Shown: positions 27,310 to 35,602, counted from the first letter of the stretch. The stretch is DNA of 64,000 bases from Flavobacteriales bacterium (GCA_016712535.1 JADJQW010000002.1:1922001-1986000), one strand, 5' to 3'. Numbers and translations are program-made. Notes: generated by a model not told the origin, from the letters alone.

Positions 27310-29526
27310 TCACTCCACCACGCCTTCCAGCACCAGTTCGAAGCGGAAAGGGTCGCCGTCGGTCTCCACGTACACGAGGCGCAGCAGCGGGCCGATGATC
27401 GCCCGGCCATTGAACGTGACCTCCACAACGGCGCTATCGCCGGGCGCCAGCGTCCGATCGGGCAGTTCGGCGGTCGTGCATCCGCAATCGGCATCGGCCC
27501 TCAGCAGCTTCATGGGCGTTGATCCGGTGTTCACCAGCGTGTAGGGCACCGTGCGCACTTCATCCTGCCGCAGCATGCCCACGTGCTTCGCGATCCGCAC
27601 GCCCATGTTCGTCGCCGTGCGCGTCTCCATGCCGATGCCCACCACTTCGATGCGGCGCTCGGCCATTGCGGCCACGCTGTGGACGCTTCGCCGCGTATCG
27701 CGGAGGTCGTCGCTCACGCCCGTGGCCGAGCGCTCCTCGCCGAAGGGCAGCTCCTTCACCGTAAGCCGTGCACCATTGGCTGCCGAACCTTCGAGATAAG
27801 GGATGAATCGGCCGCCATCCACCGCGCGCAGGTGGTTGCGCAGGCTCTCGATGCGGCGCATGCTCAGGTTCCGGTTGTAGTCGGTTCGTGCCAGCGGGCT
27901 GGCGTGGCCGCGCACTTCGAGCGTGATGCTGCGGCCTTCCTCCAGCACGGGGTAGATGATGCCTTCCAACTCGGCCAGCGCGCGCCACCCGCCATCGACT
28001 TCCTCTGCATAGAAGCGCTGCACGCCTGCGGAATCCGCGGACTGAAGCTCGTACTCAGCCATCAACTCCTTGTAGCGCGCATAACAAGCATCGTAGGTCT
28101 GTTCGGTGGTGGTGGCCCAGGAGCGCGGCTCCGGATCGTCGTTGTGGAAGTACAGCTTCACCGGGAAGGCGCGCGCGAAGGAGATGAGCTTCTCCGCCGG
28201 CGATTCCGGTTCAGGGTCGGCGTTCACTTCTAGCGCTATTGGCGTATCCGATGGCTCGCGCTCCGCAGGCAGGCGGAAACGATAGAGGTCGTTGCAGCAG
28301 GTCTCGCCCTTGTTGGCGAAGGATCCCTTGCGGTTGCTGGTGAGCCAGAATTCACCGAGAGTTCGGTAGTTGGCGGGATAGAGGTCGTTGGCCGGGCTGT
28401 TGATCGGCAGGCCGGCATGGATCGGATGGCTGAACACATCGGCGCCCCAGGTGCTGCGGAAGATGTCGTAGCCGCCGAGGCCGGGATGGAAATCACTGCT
28501 GAACCAGAGCGTGCGCGCGGCCTCATCGTACCAAGGGCAGCGCTCGTTGCCTGGCGAATTCACGAATCGATCCAGCGCTGACAGGTTTCTCACGCTTCCG
28601 TCGTGGAACTCGGCCATCCAGATGTCCCATCCGCCCGCGCCACCTGCCCGATCGCTGGCGAAGAGCAGCATCTCGCGCTCATCCCACCACGCGATCATGG
28701 GCTGCGTGCTGCTCACCTCGTCACCGATGCCGGGCAGCACGCTTGCTTCGCCGATGCGTCCTGAAGAATCGATTCGTGCGATGTGGATGCGGCATCGGGC
28801 TTCGCAGCGCGTGAAGAGGACCCATTGCCCATCGCGGCTCCAGGCGATGTTCGCGTTCTCGCCCGGGCCGTTCACCGAACCCGACAAGGGCTCCGGCCCT
28901 TTCGAGCCGTTGCGCATGATCACGGTGCGGTACGCGGCGGTGTCCTCCACTTCACCCTTCTTGTTCAGCTGGCCGCGCAGGCTGGCGAAGTGCAGCGCGG
29001 AATCCGGGCCGATGCGCGCCCCGAATTCACTGTCGTAGGTATTCACGGGCTGCGGCAGGTGCTCCAATGCGATCAGGCTGTCCGGCCTCAAGGTGCGGGA
29101 CAGCCCGCAACCGATGAGCGCATTCTCGGCGCGCTTGGCGAGCACTGAGGATTTATCCTTCTCCTTCTGCAGCACCTTGTTCCAGGTGCGCTCGGCGGCT
29201 TCGTAGTCGCCCATGCTCAGTTGCATCTCGCCGAGCCAGTGCAGCGCGTCCTTGTAGGTGCGGCCCTGGTCCTTCTTCTGCACGCGCTCATAGAAGGCGG
29301 CGGCGCGGTCGTACTGGTGGCTCAATCGGCACGCTTCCGCTTGCTTCCATTGCAGGCCCATGCGTCCGCCGTCGATCGCGAGCGCTCCGTCGTAGAAGCG
29401 TGTGGCGCCGTAATGCTCGCCGCGCGCCATGGCGGCATCGCCCCATTTCGTCCATTGCTCGATGCTCTGCGCATCCACGCGGATAGCTGCACAGAGTAGG
29501 ACGATGCAGGCCAATGATCTCTTCAT
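27310..29526 (-). CDS. TPR / PD40 beta-propeller / OmpA-like / DUF1573 protein (PorE-like T9SS component)
   Basis: 738 residues from ATG 29526. In order: signal peptide (IRVDAQ), N-terminal TPRs (~25-155), PD40/WD40-like propeller blades (~190-400, e.g. NIAWSRDGQWVLFTR, LWFSSDFHPGLGGYDIF), an OmpA-like domain (~540-650, LEVRGHASPLARTDYNRNLS) and a C-terminal DUF1573 domain (VNTGSTPMKLLRADADCGC). The first three match PorE-type periplasmic T9SS proteins that tether the machine to peptidoglycan. The appended DUF1573 is unusual. It is the third gene of the adhesin-PorP/SprF operon. Upstream in-frame Mets fall in an interspersed repeat and were rejected. Confidence 0.85.
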   Translation of the reverse strand: MKRSLACIVLLCAAIRVDAQSIEQWTKWGDAAMARGEHYGATRFYDGALAIDGGRMGLQWKQAEACRLSHQYDRAAAFYERVQKKDQGRTYKDALHWLGEMQLSMGDYEAAERTWNKVLQKEKDKSSVLAKRAENALIGCGLSRTLRPDSLIALEHLPQPVNTYDSEFGARIGPDSALHFASLRGQLNKKGEVEDTAAYRTVIMRNGSKGPEPLSGSVNGPGENANIAWSRDGQWVLFTRCEARCRIHIARIDSSGRIGEASVLPGIGDEVSSTQPMIAWWDEREMLLFASDRAGGAGGWDIWMAEFHDGSVRNLSALDRFVNSPGNERCPWYDEAARTLWFSSDFHPGLGGYDIFRSTWGADVFSHPIHAGLPINSPANDLYPANYRTLGEFWLTSNRKGSFANKGETCCNDLYRFRLPAEREPSDTPIALEVNADPEPESPAEKLISFARAFPVKLYFHNDDPEPRSWATTTEQTYDACYARYKELMAEYELQSADSAGVQRFYAEEVDGGWRALAELEGIIYPVLEEGRSITLEVRGHASPLARTDYNRNLSMRRIESLRNHLRAVDGGRFIPYLEGSAANGARLTVKELPFGEERSATGVSDDLRDTRRSVHSVAAMAERRIEVVGIGMETRTATNMGVRIAKHVGMLRQDEVRTVPYTLVNTGSTPMKLLRADADCGCTTAELPDRTLAPGDSAVVEVTFNGRAIIGPLLRLVYVETDGDPFRFELVLEGVVE

Positions 29527-29532
29527 CACGCT

Positions 29533-29580
29533 GTTTGCCAAAGTCCTATCCGCGTTCATCGGTGTCCATCCGTGGTTCAA
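29533..29580 (-). repeat. short interspersed repeat (CACGGATGGACACCGATG type)
   Basis: The minus strand carries CCACGGATGGACACCGATG followed by AACGCGGATAGGAC between the PorP/SprF stop and the PorE-like start. Its conceptual peptide (NHGWTPMNADR) resembles peptides I recall from spurious small genes in many environmental bacteria, which points to a widespread non-coding repeat. One copy is seen in this window. Confidence 0.55.
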
Positions 29581-29604
29581 TCGGCGCCGCGCATCAGTGG
29601 TTCA

Positions 29605-30714
29605 TCACAATTGCTCGGGACAAGCCTTGAAGCGCACCGGCACCGGCGGACGTTTCTTCCAGATGCGGATCGCCGTGAACTCGATGGCGCCGCGGTTCCG
29701 GCTGGCGGGCACCAGGTCGCTGGTGTTGATGTCGTAGCTCATGCCGAAGGTCCAGTCGTCGCGCTCCAGGCCGGCGAAGATGAAGCCGGCGTCGCGTGCG
29801 CGCAGGTGAACGCCTGCAAGGAGGGCGCGCTTCAGGCCGTAGCGCTCGAGCAGGATGTACCGCGCATTGGCGCCGAGGTCGAATTCGCGGAAGGTGCCCT
29901 GCGCCATCCACCGGATCGCAGGCAGCACGTCGATGTCGTCATGCACACGAACGGAAAGGAGGGCGTGCAGGTCCGCGCGGCGGTCGAGCGGGATGCTGGG
30001 CTCGTTGAGGAAGCCGACGCCGGGCTTGGTGAGGTTGTAGAGTCCGAAGCCCGCTTGCAGCCAGTTGCGCGGCGAGTGGACGAAGCGATAGACGATGCCG
30101 GCATGGATATCCTCGTGCAGCAGCCCATAGCGCTGGAAGTCCTCGCCGTTGTCGCGGCTGGGATCGTAGGTGAAGCCGTTGTACTGCGCGTCGAAGCTCA
30201 GACCGCTGTTGTCGATGGTGAGCGAGGTGAGGCCGAACTGCGCGCCGACCGTGAGCGAGTGGCGATCGCGCGCATCGAGGGTCTCGGTCCAGCTGCCGCC
30301 GAGGCTGAAGTGGAATTGGTTCATGCGGCTGTCGCCCGCGCGGTCGTTGAAGAGCCAGGCACCGAGGCCAAGGCCCTTGACGCCATTGAAGTCGCGCGCA
30401 TCACCACCCAGCCCGAAGGTGCGGTAGGGCACCGTGACCGATCGCCATTGCTGACGGAAGACGCCATGCGCGCGGTAGTCACCATCGAACTGCCCGATCG
30501 CCCCGGGATTCAATCCCATGGGCACGTTGAAGAACTGCGAGAAGTGGATGTCCTGGGCGGACGTGTTCTGCGCTGTCATCAGCAACGAGAAGAGCAATAC
30601 GATCCAAGCGCTCTGCGAGTGGTGAGTGGTGAGTGGTGAGTGGGGCGCACCCAGCACAGAAGCTGCGCCCCACTCACCACTCACCACTTGGTACTCACCA
30701 CTCGCGCGTTTCAT
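29605..30714 (-). CDS. PorP/SprF-family type IX secretion membrane protein with repeat insertion in its signal peptide
   Basis: 369 residues from ATG 30714, which overlaps the adhesin stop by 4 bp. The mature protein starts near QDIHFSQFFNVPMGLNPG, the hallmark start of PorP/SprF, followed by outer-membrane beta-strands (VPYRTFGLGGDARDF, GLGLGAWLFNDRAGDSRMNQ). Established: SprF-like proteins help secrete or anchor the adjacent type-B CTD adhesin. Odd feature: the hydrophobic core SAWIVLLFSLLMTAQ is separated from MKR by 31 residues encoded by a hairpin repeat (30613-30705). Removing those 93 bases restores a normal signal peptide (MKR then SAWIVLLFSLL). The long n-region may or may not still permit export. 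Confidence 0.9.
   Translation of the reverse strand: MKRASGEYQVVSGEWGAASVLGAPHSPLTTHHSQSAWIVLLFSLLMTAQNTSAQDIHFSQFFNVPMGLNPGAIGQFDGDYRAHGVFRQQWRSVTVPYRTFGLGGDARDFNGVKGLGLGAWLFNDRAGDSRMNQFHFSLGGSWTETLDARDRHSLTVGAQFGLTSLTIDNSGLSFDAQYNGFTYDPSRDNGEDFQRYGLLHEDIHAGIVYRFVHSPRNWLQAGFGLYNLTKPGVGFLNEPSIPLDRRADLHALLSVRVHDDIDVLPAIRWMAQGTFREFDLGANARYILLERYGLKRALLAGVHLRARDAGFIFAGLERDDWTFGMSYDINTSDLVPASRNRGAIEFTAIRIWKKRPPVPVRFKACPEQL
30613..30705. repeat. palindromic heptamer repeat inserted in coding sequence
   Basis: The left arm (30615-30649) contains GAGTGGT repeated three times and then GAGTGGG. The right arm (from 30664) is its reverse complement except for a 7-base insertion around 30689-30695. The loop is 14 bases. 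The segment is 93 bases, 31 codons, so the reading frame of the PorP/SprF gene is kept. Confidence 0.9.
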
Positions 30715-33700
30715 CGCACCACGGTCACATTGCCCTTCGTGAAGTACTCCTGACCATCGATGCACCAGACCTTCAGGTGGTACACGAAGACGGCCGGATC
30801 CACCAGCTTTCCCTTGTACTCGCCGTTCCAGCCGAAGGAGGGATCCGTGCTCTCGAAGACCTTCTCGCCCCAGCGGTCGAAGACCTTGAATTCCATGCGT
30901 TCGATGTGGCGGCCGCGCACGAAGAGCACGTCGTTCGCGCCATCGCCGTTGGGCGTGAAGGTGTTCGGCACGAAGATGTCCGGCTCCTCGCAGCGCAATT
31001 CGTACACCCTGACGGTGACCGGAATGGAGCGCGTGCAGGTGCCATCGCTCACGGTGGCGGTGAAGGTGGTGGTCTGCTGAATGACCGCTGTGGGGTTCGC
31101 GATGGCGGGATCGCTCACAGCGCCGGCGGGCTGCCATGAATAGGTCACGCCCGCGCTCGGAGTGGCCAGCAATTGCACGGTGGTGCCCGGAAGCACGAGC
31201 GTTTGATCCGCCGTTGCGGTTACCGTGTTCCCGAAGAGCGGCGAGACATTCACGGTGACGGTGCCAGACCACGAACAGCCGAGCGGAGAGCTCACGCTAA
31301 CGCCGTAGGTGGTCGCTTCCACCGGCGCGACAAGGGCCGATGCGGTGCCTTGCCCGTTGATGATGTCCTCTGCAGGTGACCAAGCGATGCTGGAGCCGGG
31401 GTCGGCGCCGCTCACCGTGAGCACGGCGGTATCGCCCGCGCAGATCCCTTGCTCACCGCTCACGGCGATGGCTCCGAGTGAAATGGTGACCTGCACACTG
31501 TCGCGCGCGGTACAGATGGAGCCATTGCTCACGCGGATGTGATAGGTGCCGCTCACGGCGGGCGCAACGGTGCCGGTGCTGTCTGAGAAGGTGCTGTTCA
31601 GGATGTCAGTGAACTGCGCGTTGCTGCTCCAATGCCAGGTGTTCGCCGTGCCGAAGCTGGTGGCGATGAGATCGAATGAAGCGATCGGCCCGCAGATGAG
31701 CGTGTCGTTCATGGCCTGCAGCGATGGGCCCGCGGCGGCGATGGTCACCGTGCGCGTGGTGACGTCCTGACCGTTGCAGGTAACGGGACTCGTGGCCGTG
31801 AGGGTCACGGTGTAGGTGCCAGGCTGCGCATAGCTGTGCGTGGGGCTGAACGCCGTGGAGGTCTGGCTGTCGCCGAAATCCCACAGGTAGCTCGTGGCGC
31901 CGCTGCTCAGGTTGGTGAAGGCGACGCTCAAGGGCGCGCACACGGTATCGGGGGCGAGGAAGGCCGCGATGGTGAGCGGTGCATCGAAATCGAACTTGAG
32001 GACGCCGTTGTTGCAGCCGCTGCTGTTGTTGGTGGCGCTCCAGGCCCCTGGCGTAGTGGGGAAATCGTCGTTGTTCTGGCAGCCGGCGCACACGCTCTGG
32101 TACACGCGCCCGCGCCGGTCGAAGCGGCTTGTGCCGCCATCGACATGCTCGGGGCTCTGCGCACCGCCGTAGTATGTGGCGTAGTCGAGCGCGGTCATGT
32201 CGATGTCGAAAACCGCGAGGTAGAGGTCGTGGCCGGCCGTGGTGCCTTGGTGCGCATCGGCGGTGACGGGCAGGCCCGTGGTGGTGAGGCCGCCGCCCAG
32301 TCCGCCCGCGCTGCTGCCCCACCCGCTCGTGTAGATCTTGTCGCAGACATCCACGAGGAAGGCCGTGGGCGAGATGTCCGGCGTGCCATCGCCTGCGCCC
32401 ACGCGAGAGCTCAGCAGCACATTGCTCAGATTGGGATCGAGCTTGGTGATGAATTGCCCGCCGCCGGGAATGTTGTACGGCGCATTCTGGATCAGCTGAC
32501 CGTTGGGCGCGTTGGTTTGCCCGAAGAGGAAGGCATTGCCGGGCTGGTCCAGCTCGATGAAATAGGCTTGATCATACCCGCTGCTTCCCCAGTAGGTGAG
32601 CCGTTCGATGATGCCGCCATCGGCACTGAAGCGTGCCGCGAAGGCATCCGCAGGCCCGCCGTTGAAAGCCCCCTGCACCGCGCCGCTGCTCACCGGCAGA
32701 TCGCTGCTCACCGTTCCGCCGCACACATACAAGCGGCCTTGCGCGTCGAGGTCGCCGTTGTAGCACGCATCGGCTCCGCTGCCGCCGAGGTAGCTGCCGA
32801 ACTGCAATTGCGTGAGCTGCGGATTGAAGCGCGCCACATAGCCATCGTGGCTGCCGCCGCCGAAGGCGCCCTGCGCTGAACCGGCGGTGGTGGGCATGTT
32901 CTGGGTCTGCGTGCAGCTCACCACCCACACGCGGCCCTGGGGGTCGAGGAGCACTTCGCCGCGGACCTCATCCGCGTAGTTGAATTTCAGTCCGGTGGCG
33001 GTATTGAGGCCATCGTTCGCGGCGCCGCCGAGGTAGGTGCTGCCGATCAGCGCGCTGCCATCGGCGCTGAGGCGCGCCACCACCATGTCGCTGCCGTTCG
33101 GGTATGAGATGCCCAGGCCTGCAGGGGTCACGGCGCTGCCGCCGCCGAAGCTGTTGTCGTAGGTGGTGGCCGGCGTGGGGAAATCCGTGGAGCCGGTTGT
33201 TCCGAGCACGACGAGCTGATCGTTGCCATCAACGAACAGGCTGTGCGGCATCTCATCGCCGTTGCCGCCGAGGTAGGTGCTCCACACGAGGAAGGTGCCC
33301 GTGGTGTCGTACTTGGTGATCGCGATGTCGGTGCCGCCGTTCTGCTGGCCCGCACCGCCGGCCCATTGCGTCTGATAGGCGCCGGTGGTCACGGGGAACT
33401 GGTTGCCGAAAGCCGTGCTGCCGGCATAAAGGAAGCCGAGCTGATCGAAGCTGGCCGTGTAGCCGAAGTTGTTGCTGAAGGACCCCGAGTAGGTGGCGAA
33501 GCGCAAGGTGGGGTCGATGATGAGGGGGTGGCGCTTGTCGTAGTCGCCGGGCTTGAAGCCGACGATCCCATCACGCAGCGTGTAGCGGCAATGCACCGTT
33601 CGCCGTTCGCCATCGATCTCCTGGTAGGCGATGGGGATGCGCTCCGTGAGCCTGCCGAGCGAGGTGTGCACCACGAGCGCCGCGCCGCGCAGCTCCACCT

Positions 33701-34217
33701 TGTCGGCGCCCTCGAAGGCGATGCGGATGGCCGCGGGATCAGCGCCCGGGGCGACCACCAGATCGTACTTCGCGCCGCTGCGCCCTGCGCGGAACACGGC
33801 ATCGCAACCGGGTGCTATCGCCCTCAGGCTCATTTCGGCGAAGGCGCGCGCACCGCCCGCCCATCGTTTCGGATCGCGGCCCAGGAAATAGCTGTGGAGG
33901 CCCGTGAGCCTTTGCGCGGCATCGGCCCTGCCTCCGGCTGTGGCGCTCACGAAGCGCATACACACGGCGTGGTGACGCAGCGTCTCCGGCAGCGGGTCCT
34001 TCACATTGGCATGAGCATCGTGCAGGGCCTTGGCGTCGAATAGGTCGAAGAGCACGGCATCGTCCTGCGCCCAGAGCACCACGCCATCGAGCTCGGCCCT
34101 GTAGCGGACGGCATCGGGCCATTGCCCCTTGTTCTCGATGAAGCGGGCCTGACCGGAACAGGCGACCGCCGCGATCGCTGCGAGGAAAGAGAGGAGTCCG
34201 TTGCGCACCTGCATCAT
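30711..34217 (-). CDS. large secreted adhesin-like protein with SBBP repeats, PKD/Ig domains and T9SS type B sorting domain
   Basis: 1168 residues. After a signal peptide (AAIAAVACSGQ) an N-terminal domain (~25-250, starting FIENKGQWPDAVRY) is typical of SBBP-repeat proteins. A beta-propeller of SBBP repeats follows (~260-710, e.g. WSTYLGGNGDEMPHSLFVD, FGSYLGGSGADACYNGDLD). Then come a PKD domain (SYLWDFGDSQTSTAFSPTHS, ~775-800) and Ig-like repeats. The C-terminal ~90 residues (EPDIFVPNTFTPNGDGANDV, FDRWGEKVFES) are the gliding-motility-associated type B CTD. It heads an operon with PorP/SprF and the PorE-like gene. The box TACATTCG ends 7 bases before ATG 34217. Confidence 0.94.
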   Translation of the reverse strand: MMQVRNGLLSFLAAIAAVACSGQARFIENKGQWPDAVRYRAELDGVVLWAQDDAVLFDLFDAKALHDAHANVKDPLPETLRHHAVCMRFVSATAGGRADAAQRLTGLHSYFLGRDPKRWAGGARAFAEMSLRAIAPGCDAVFRAGRSGAKYDLVVAPGADPAAIRIAFEGADKVELRGAALVVHTSLGRLTERIPIAYQEIDGERRTVHCRYTLRDGIVGFKPGDYDKRHPLIIDPTLRFATYSGSFSNNFGYTASFDQLGFLYAGSTAFGNQFPVTTGAYQTQWAGGAGQQNGGTDIAITKYDTTGTFLVWSTYLGGNGDEMPHSLFVDGNDQLVVLGTTGSTDFPTPATTYDNSFGGGSAVTPAGLGISYPNGSDMVVARLSADGSALIGSTYLGGAANDGLNTATGLKFNYADEVRGEVLLDPQGRVWVVSCTQTQNMPTTAGSAQGAFGGGSHDGYVARFNPQLTQLQFGSYLGGSGADACYNGDLDAQGRLYVCGGTVSSDLPVSSGAVQGAFNGGPADAFAARFSADGGIIERLTYWGSSGYDQAYFIELDQPGNAFLFGQTNAPNGQLIQNAPYNIPGGGQFITKLDPNLSNVLLSSRVGAGDGTPDISPTAFLVDVCDKIYTSGWGSSAGGLGGGLTTTGLPVTADAHQGTTAGHDLYLAVFDIDMTALDYATYYGGAQSPEHVDGGTSRFDRRGRVYQSVCAGCQNNDDFPTTPGAWSATNNSSGCNNGVLKFDFDAPLTIAAFLAPDTVCAPLSVAFTNLSSGATSYLWDFGDSQTSTAFSPTHSYAQPGTYTVTLTATSPVTCNGQDVTTRTVTIAAAGPSLQAMNDTLICGPIASFDLIATSFGTANTWHWSSNAQFTDILNSTFSDSTGTVAPAVSGTYHIRVSNGSICTARDSVQVTISLGAIAVSGEQGICAGDTAVLTVSGADPGSSIAWSPAEDIINGQGTASALVAPVEATTYGVSVSSPLGCSWSGTVTVNVSPLFGNTVTATADQTLVLPGTTVQLLATPSAGVTYSWQPAGAVSDPAIANPTAVIQQTTTFTATVSDGTCTRSIPVTVRVYELRCEEPDIFVPNTFTPNGDGANDVLFVRGRHIERMEFKVFDRWGEKVFESTDPSFGWNGEYKGKLVDPAVFVYHLKVWCIDGQEYFTKGNVTVVR

Positions 34218-34224
34218 GCCCGGC

Positions 34225-34232
34225 CGAATGTA
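34225..34232 (-). promoter_or_regulatory. -7 promoter box TACATTCG for the T9SS adhesin operon
   Basis: The minus strand reads TACATTCG, GCCGGGC, ATG. The 7-base gap matches the mscS, clpS and DASS cases and supports ATG 34217 over the adjacent ATG 34214. Confidence 0.6.
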
Positions 34233-34417
34233 GCGCCGCGCGTGGTGGAAGATGGACGCTTGGCGCGTGGGCGGCGTGGCCCGGTGGTTCTTGGATGACC
34301 AAGCTCAGCATGCTCGCAGGTCGCATCCGCAGAGCGCCGGTGCAGGCGAAAGAGGAGCACGGCTGCATCGGTGGCATAGGAGCGCCATGGTGAACCCTGC
34401 ATTCGAAGAGGACGGTG

Positions 34418-34505
34418 CCGCAGGGTCCGCCCCGCCCGCCCGCTTGCCTTACGCGGCGAGACCCATCGGAGGCAGGGGAATGGTTACTTTCGGCGAAGAC
34501 CCTGC
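34418..34505 (+). repeat. inverted repeat, left copy, flanking AT-richer orphan gene
   Basis: Three blocks, CCGCAGGGTCCGCC (34418-34431), CGCGGCGAGACCCAT (34452-34466) and TCGGCGAAGACCCTGC (34490-34505), recur in the same order and nearly the same spacing on the opposite strand at 35264-35357. The rest of 34218-34530 holds no convincing gene. Confidence 0.75.
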
Positions 34506-34530
34506 AGAGATGAAATTCAACTCACGATGA

Positions 34531-34983
34531 ATGATTGAGTACATCACATACTTTGTCTATCACCGCGCCTCCATTCACGCCGAAAGAACAGGTGTCGATG
34601 TGCAATCCAGTAGCGCCTTGTTCGACGCAGCAATATGGCTAGCGCTCATCGTGCTCGTGAATCTGGCATTCTTGGCGCTATGTACTCTGACCATGATATC
34701 AACAAGTGCACTAGAAGGAATCCCTGACATTCCTTACACGACCAAGTACAAAGCAGGCTTGTGCATAACGATATTTATGTTGTTGTGCGAGTATCTTGCA
34801 TACCGAAGGTTCAAGAGTCGGGTTCATACATATTTCCACACATTTGAGCATGAGTCCGCCGCAAGAAGAAAGGAGCGAATGCTCGCGAACAAGTGGATCT
34901 ATCGCGTTACGACAGTACTTGGCTGCCTTGCTTTGTGTTGTGTGCTTTTTAACCGATGGCGGCATGCGGGAACAATACTCTGA
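34531..34983 (+). CDS. hypothetical membrane protein, AT-richer than surroundings
   Basis: 150 residues. Two hydrophobic segments in the first half (AAIWLALIVLVNLAFLAL, ~33-50; KAGLCITIFMLLCEYL, ~73-88), a charged stretch (SAARRKERMLANKW), and a third hydrophobic segment near the end (TTVLGCLALCCVLF). I do not recognise it. The DNA is visibly poorer in G+C than flanking genes and uses codons rare elsewhere in the window (ATA, TTT, TTG runs), a sign of transfer. It is flanked by inverted repeats and followed by a duplicated 3' gene end. Translation is uncertain: no promoter box seen, and ATG 34528 opens only a 3-codon frame. Confidence 0.5.
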   Translation: MIEYITYFVYHRASIHAERTGVDVQSSSALFDAAIWLALIVLVNLAFLALCTLTMISTSALEGIPDIPYTTKYKAGLCITIFMLLCEYLAYRRFKSRVHTYFHTFEHESAARRKERMLANKWIYRVTTVLGCLALCCVLFNRWRHAGTIL

Positions 34984-35023
34984 GTACAGTATACACCGAT
35001 GCCGCCACCAACAAGTACCGCAG

Positions 35024-35247
35024 CTGTAGGCTTCCCCTGTTTTCGGGCCGATCATTACAAGAGGCACCAGGGGCATGGTGTTAGTCTTGGATGGCCGCTG
35101 GCAGCCGGTACCCGAGCCAGATTCACGGCGATTCACCCATTGGTAAAATGAGGCGCTGGAACTCTGAATGCTGAGGGCCTAATTGCTCTACCGCTTCGCG
35201 CCGAATTCCACGCGCACGGCATCGCCCTCGTGCAGGCCCAGCAGCTT
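35024..35247. repeat. 224-bp direct repeat, copy A
   Basis: Pairs without gaps with 35379-35602, offset 355 bp; by hand count about 20 mismatches (~91% identity). It includes a copy of the last ~20 codons of the SAM hydrolase gene plus its downstream flank. Confidence 0.9.
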
Positions 35248-35378
35248 TGAAGCTTTTGCCCACGCAGGGTCTTCGCCGATCGCCCGCCCACGCGCGAATA
35301 CCTCCGCATGGGTCTCGCCGCGCATTGAATGGTGCGCGAGCGAGGCGGACCCTGCGGGACCGGAGCCGCAATTTCCGA
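35188..35378 (-). pseudogene. duplicated 3' end of SAM hydrolase gene joined to unrelated sequence
   Basis: The minus strand reads in frame ASKLLGLHEGDAVRVEFGAKR then TAG, the same C-terminus as the intact gene at 35543-36349. The two nucleotide differences in the shared codons are synonymous (GTT/GTG, GAG/GAA). Upstream of SKLLGL the sequence is not SAM hydrolase: it reads GSGPAGSASLAHHSMRGE, then THAEVFARGRAIGEDPAWAK, and it contains the right copy of the inverted repeat. A 45-codon frame from the Met of MRGETH exists, but I regard it as a chimeric gene remnant rather than a gene. Confidence 0.6.
35264..35357 (-). repeat. inverted repeat, right copy
   Basis: Reverse-complement counterpart of 34418-34505: blocks at 35344-35357, 35308-35322 and 35264-35279. 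Between the two copies lie the AT-richer gene and direct repeat A, so the unit 34418-35357 resembles a ~940-bp cassette with inverted ends. The remainder of 34984-35542 has no other convincing gene. Confidence 0.75.
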
Positions 35379-35602
35379 CTGTAGGCTTACCCTGTTTTCG
35401 GGCCGATCATAACAATAGGCACCAAGGGCATGGTGTGAGACTTGGATGGCCGCTGGCAGCCGGTACCCGAGCCAGAACCACGGCGATTCCTCCTTCGGTA
35501 AACCGAGGCGCTGGAATTCTGAACGCTTAGGGGCTAATTGCTCTACCGCTTCGCGCCGAACTCCACGCGAACGGCATCGCCCTCGTGCAGGCCCAGCAGC
35601 TT
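35379..35602. repeat. 224-bp direct repeat, copy B (contains the true 3' end of the SAM hydrolase gene)
   Basis: Partner of 35024-35247. Its right part is the last ~20 codons of the intact gene; its left part is the gene's downstream flank. Confidence 0.9.

Noticed and set aside
30720..31272. N-terminal extension of the PorP/SprF frame into the adhesin gene
   Set aside because: It would overlap a confident gene; the ATGA-coupled start at 30714 is complete with a signal sequence.
33243..34043. 266-codon plus-strand frame antisense to the T9SS adhesin
   Set aside because: It is the shadow of a confident gene.
34252..34530. 92-codon plus-strand frame ending just before the orphan gene
   Set aside because: It is formed by the left inverted repeat and upstream spacer; no signal, box or domain.
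34711..35136. 141-codon minus-strand frame across the orphan gene and repeat A
   Set aside because: It is antisense to the AT-richer gene and built partly from repeat sequence (TMPLVPLVMIGPKTG occurs in both copies).
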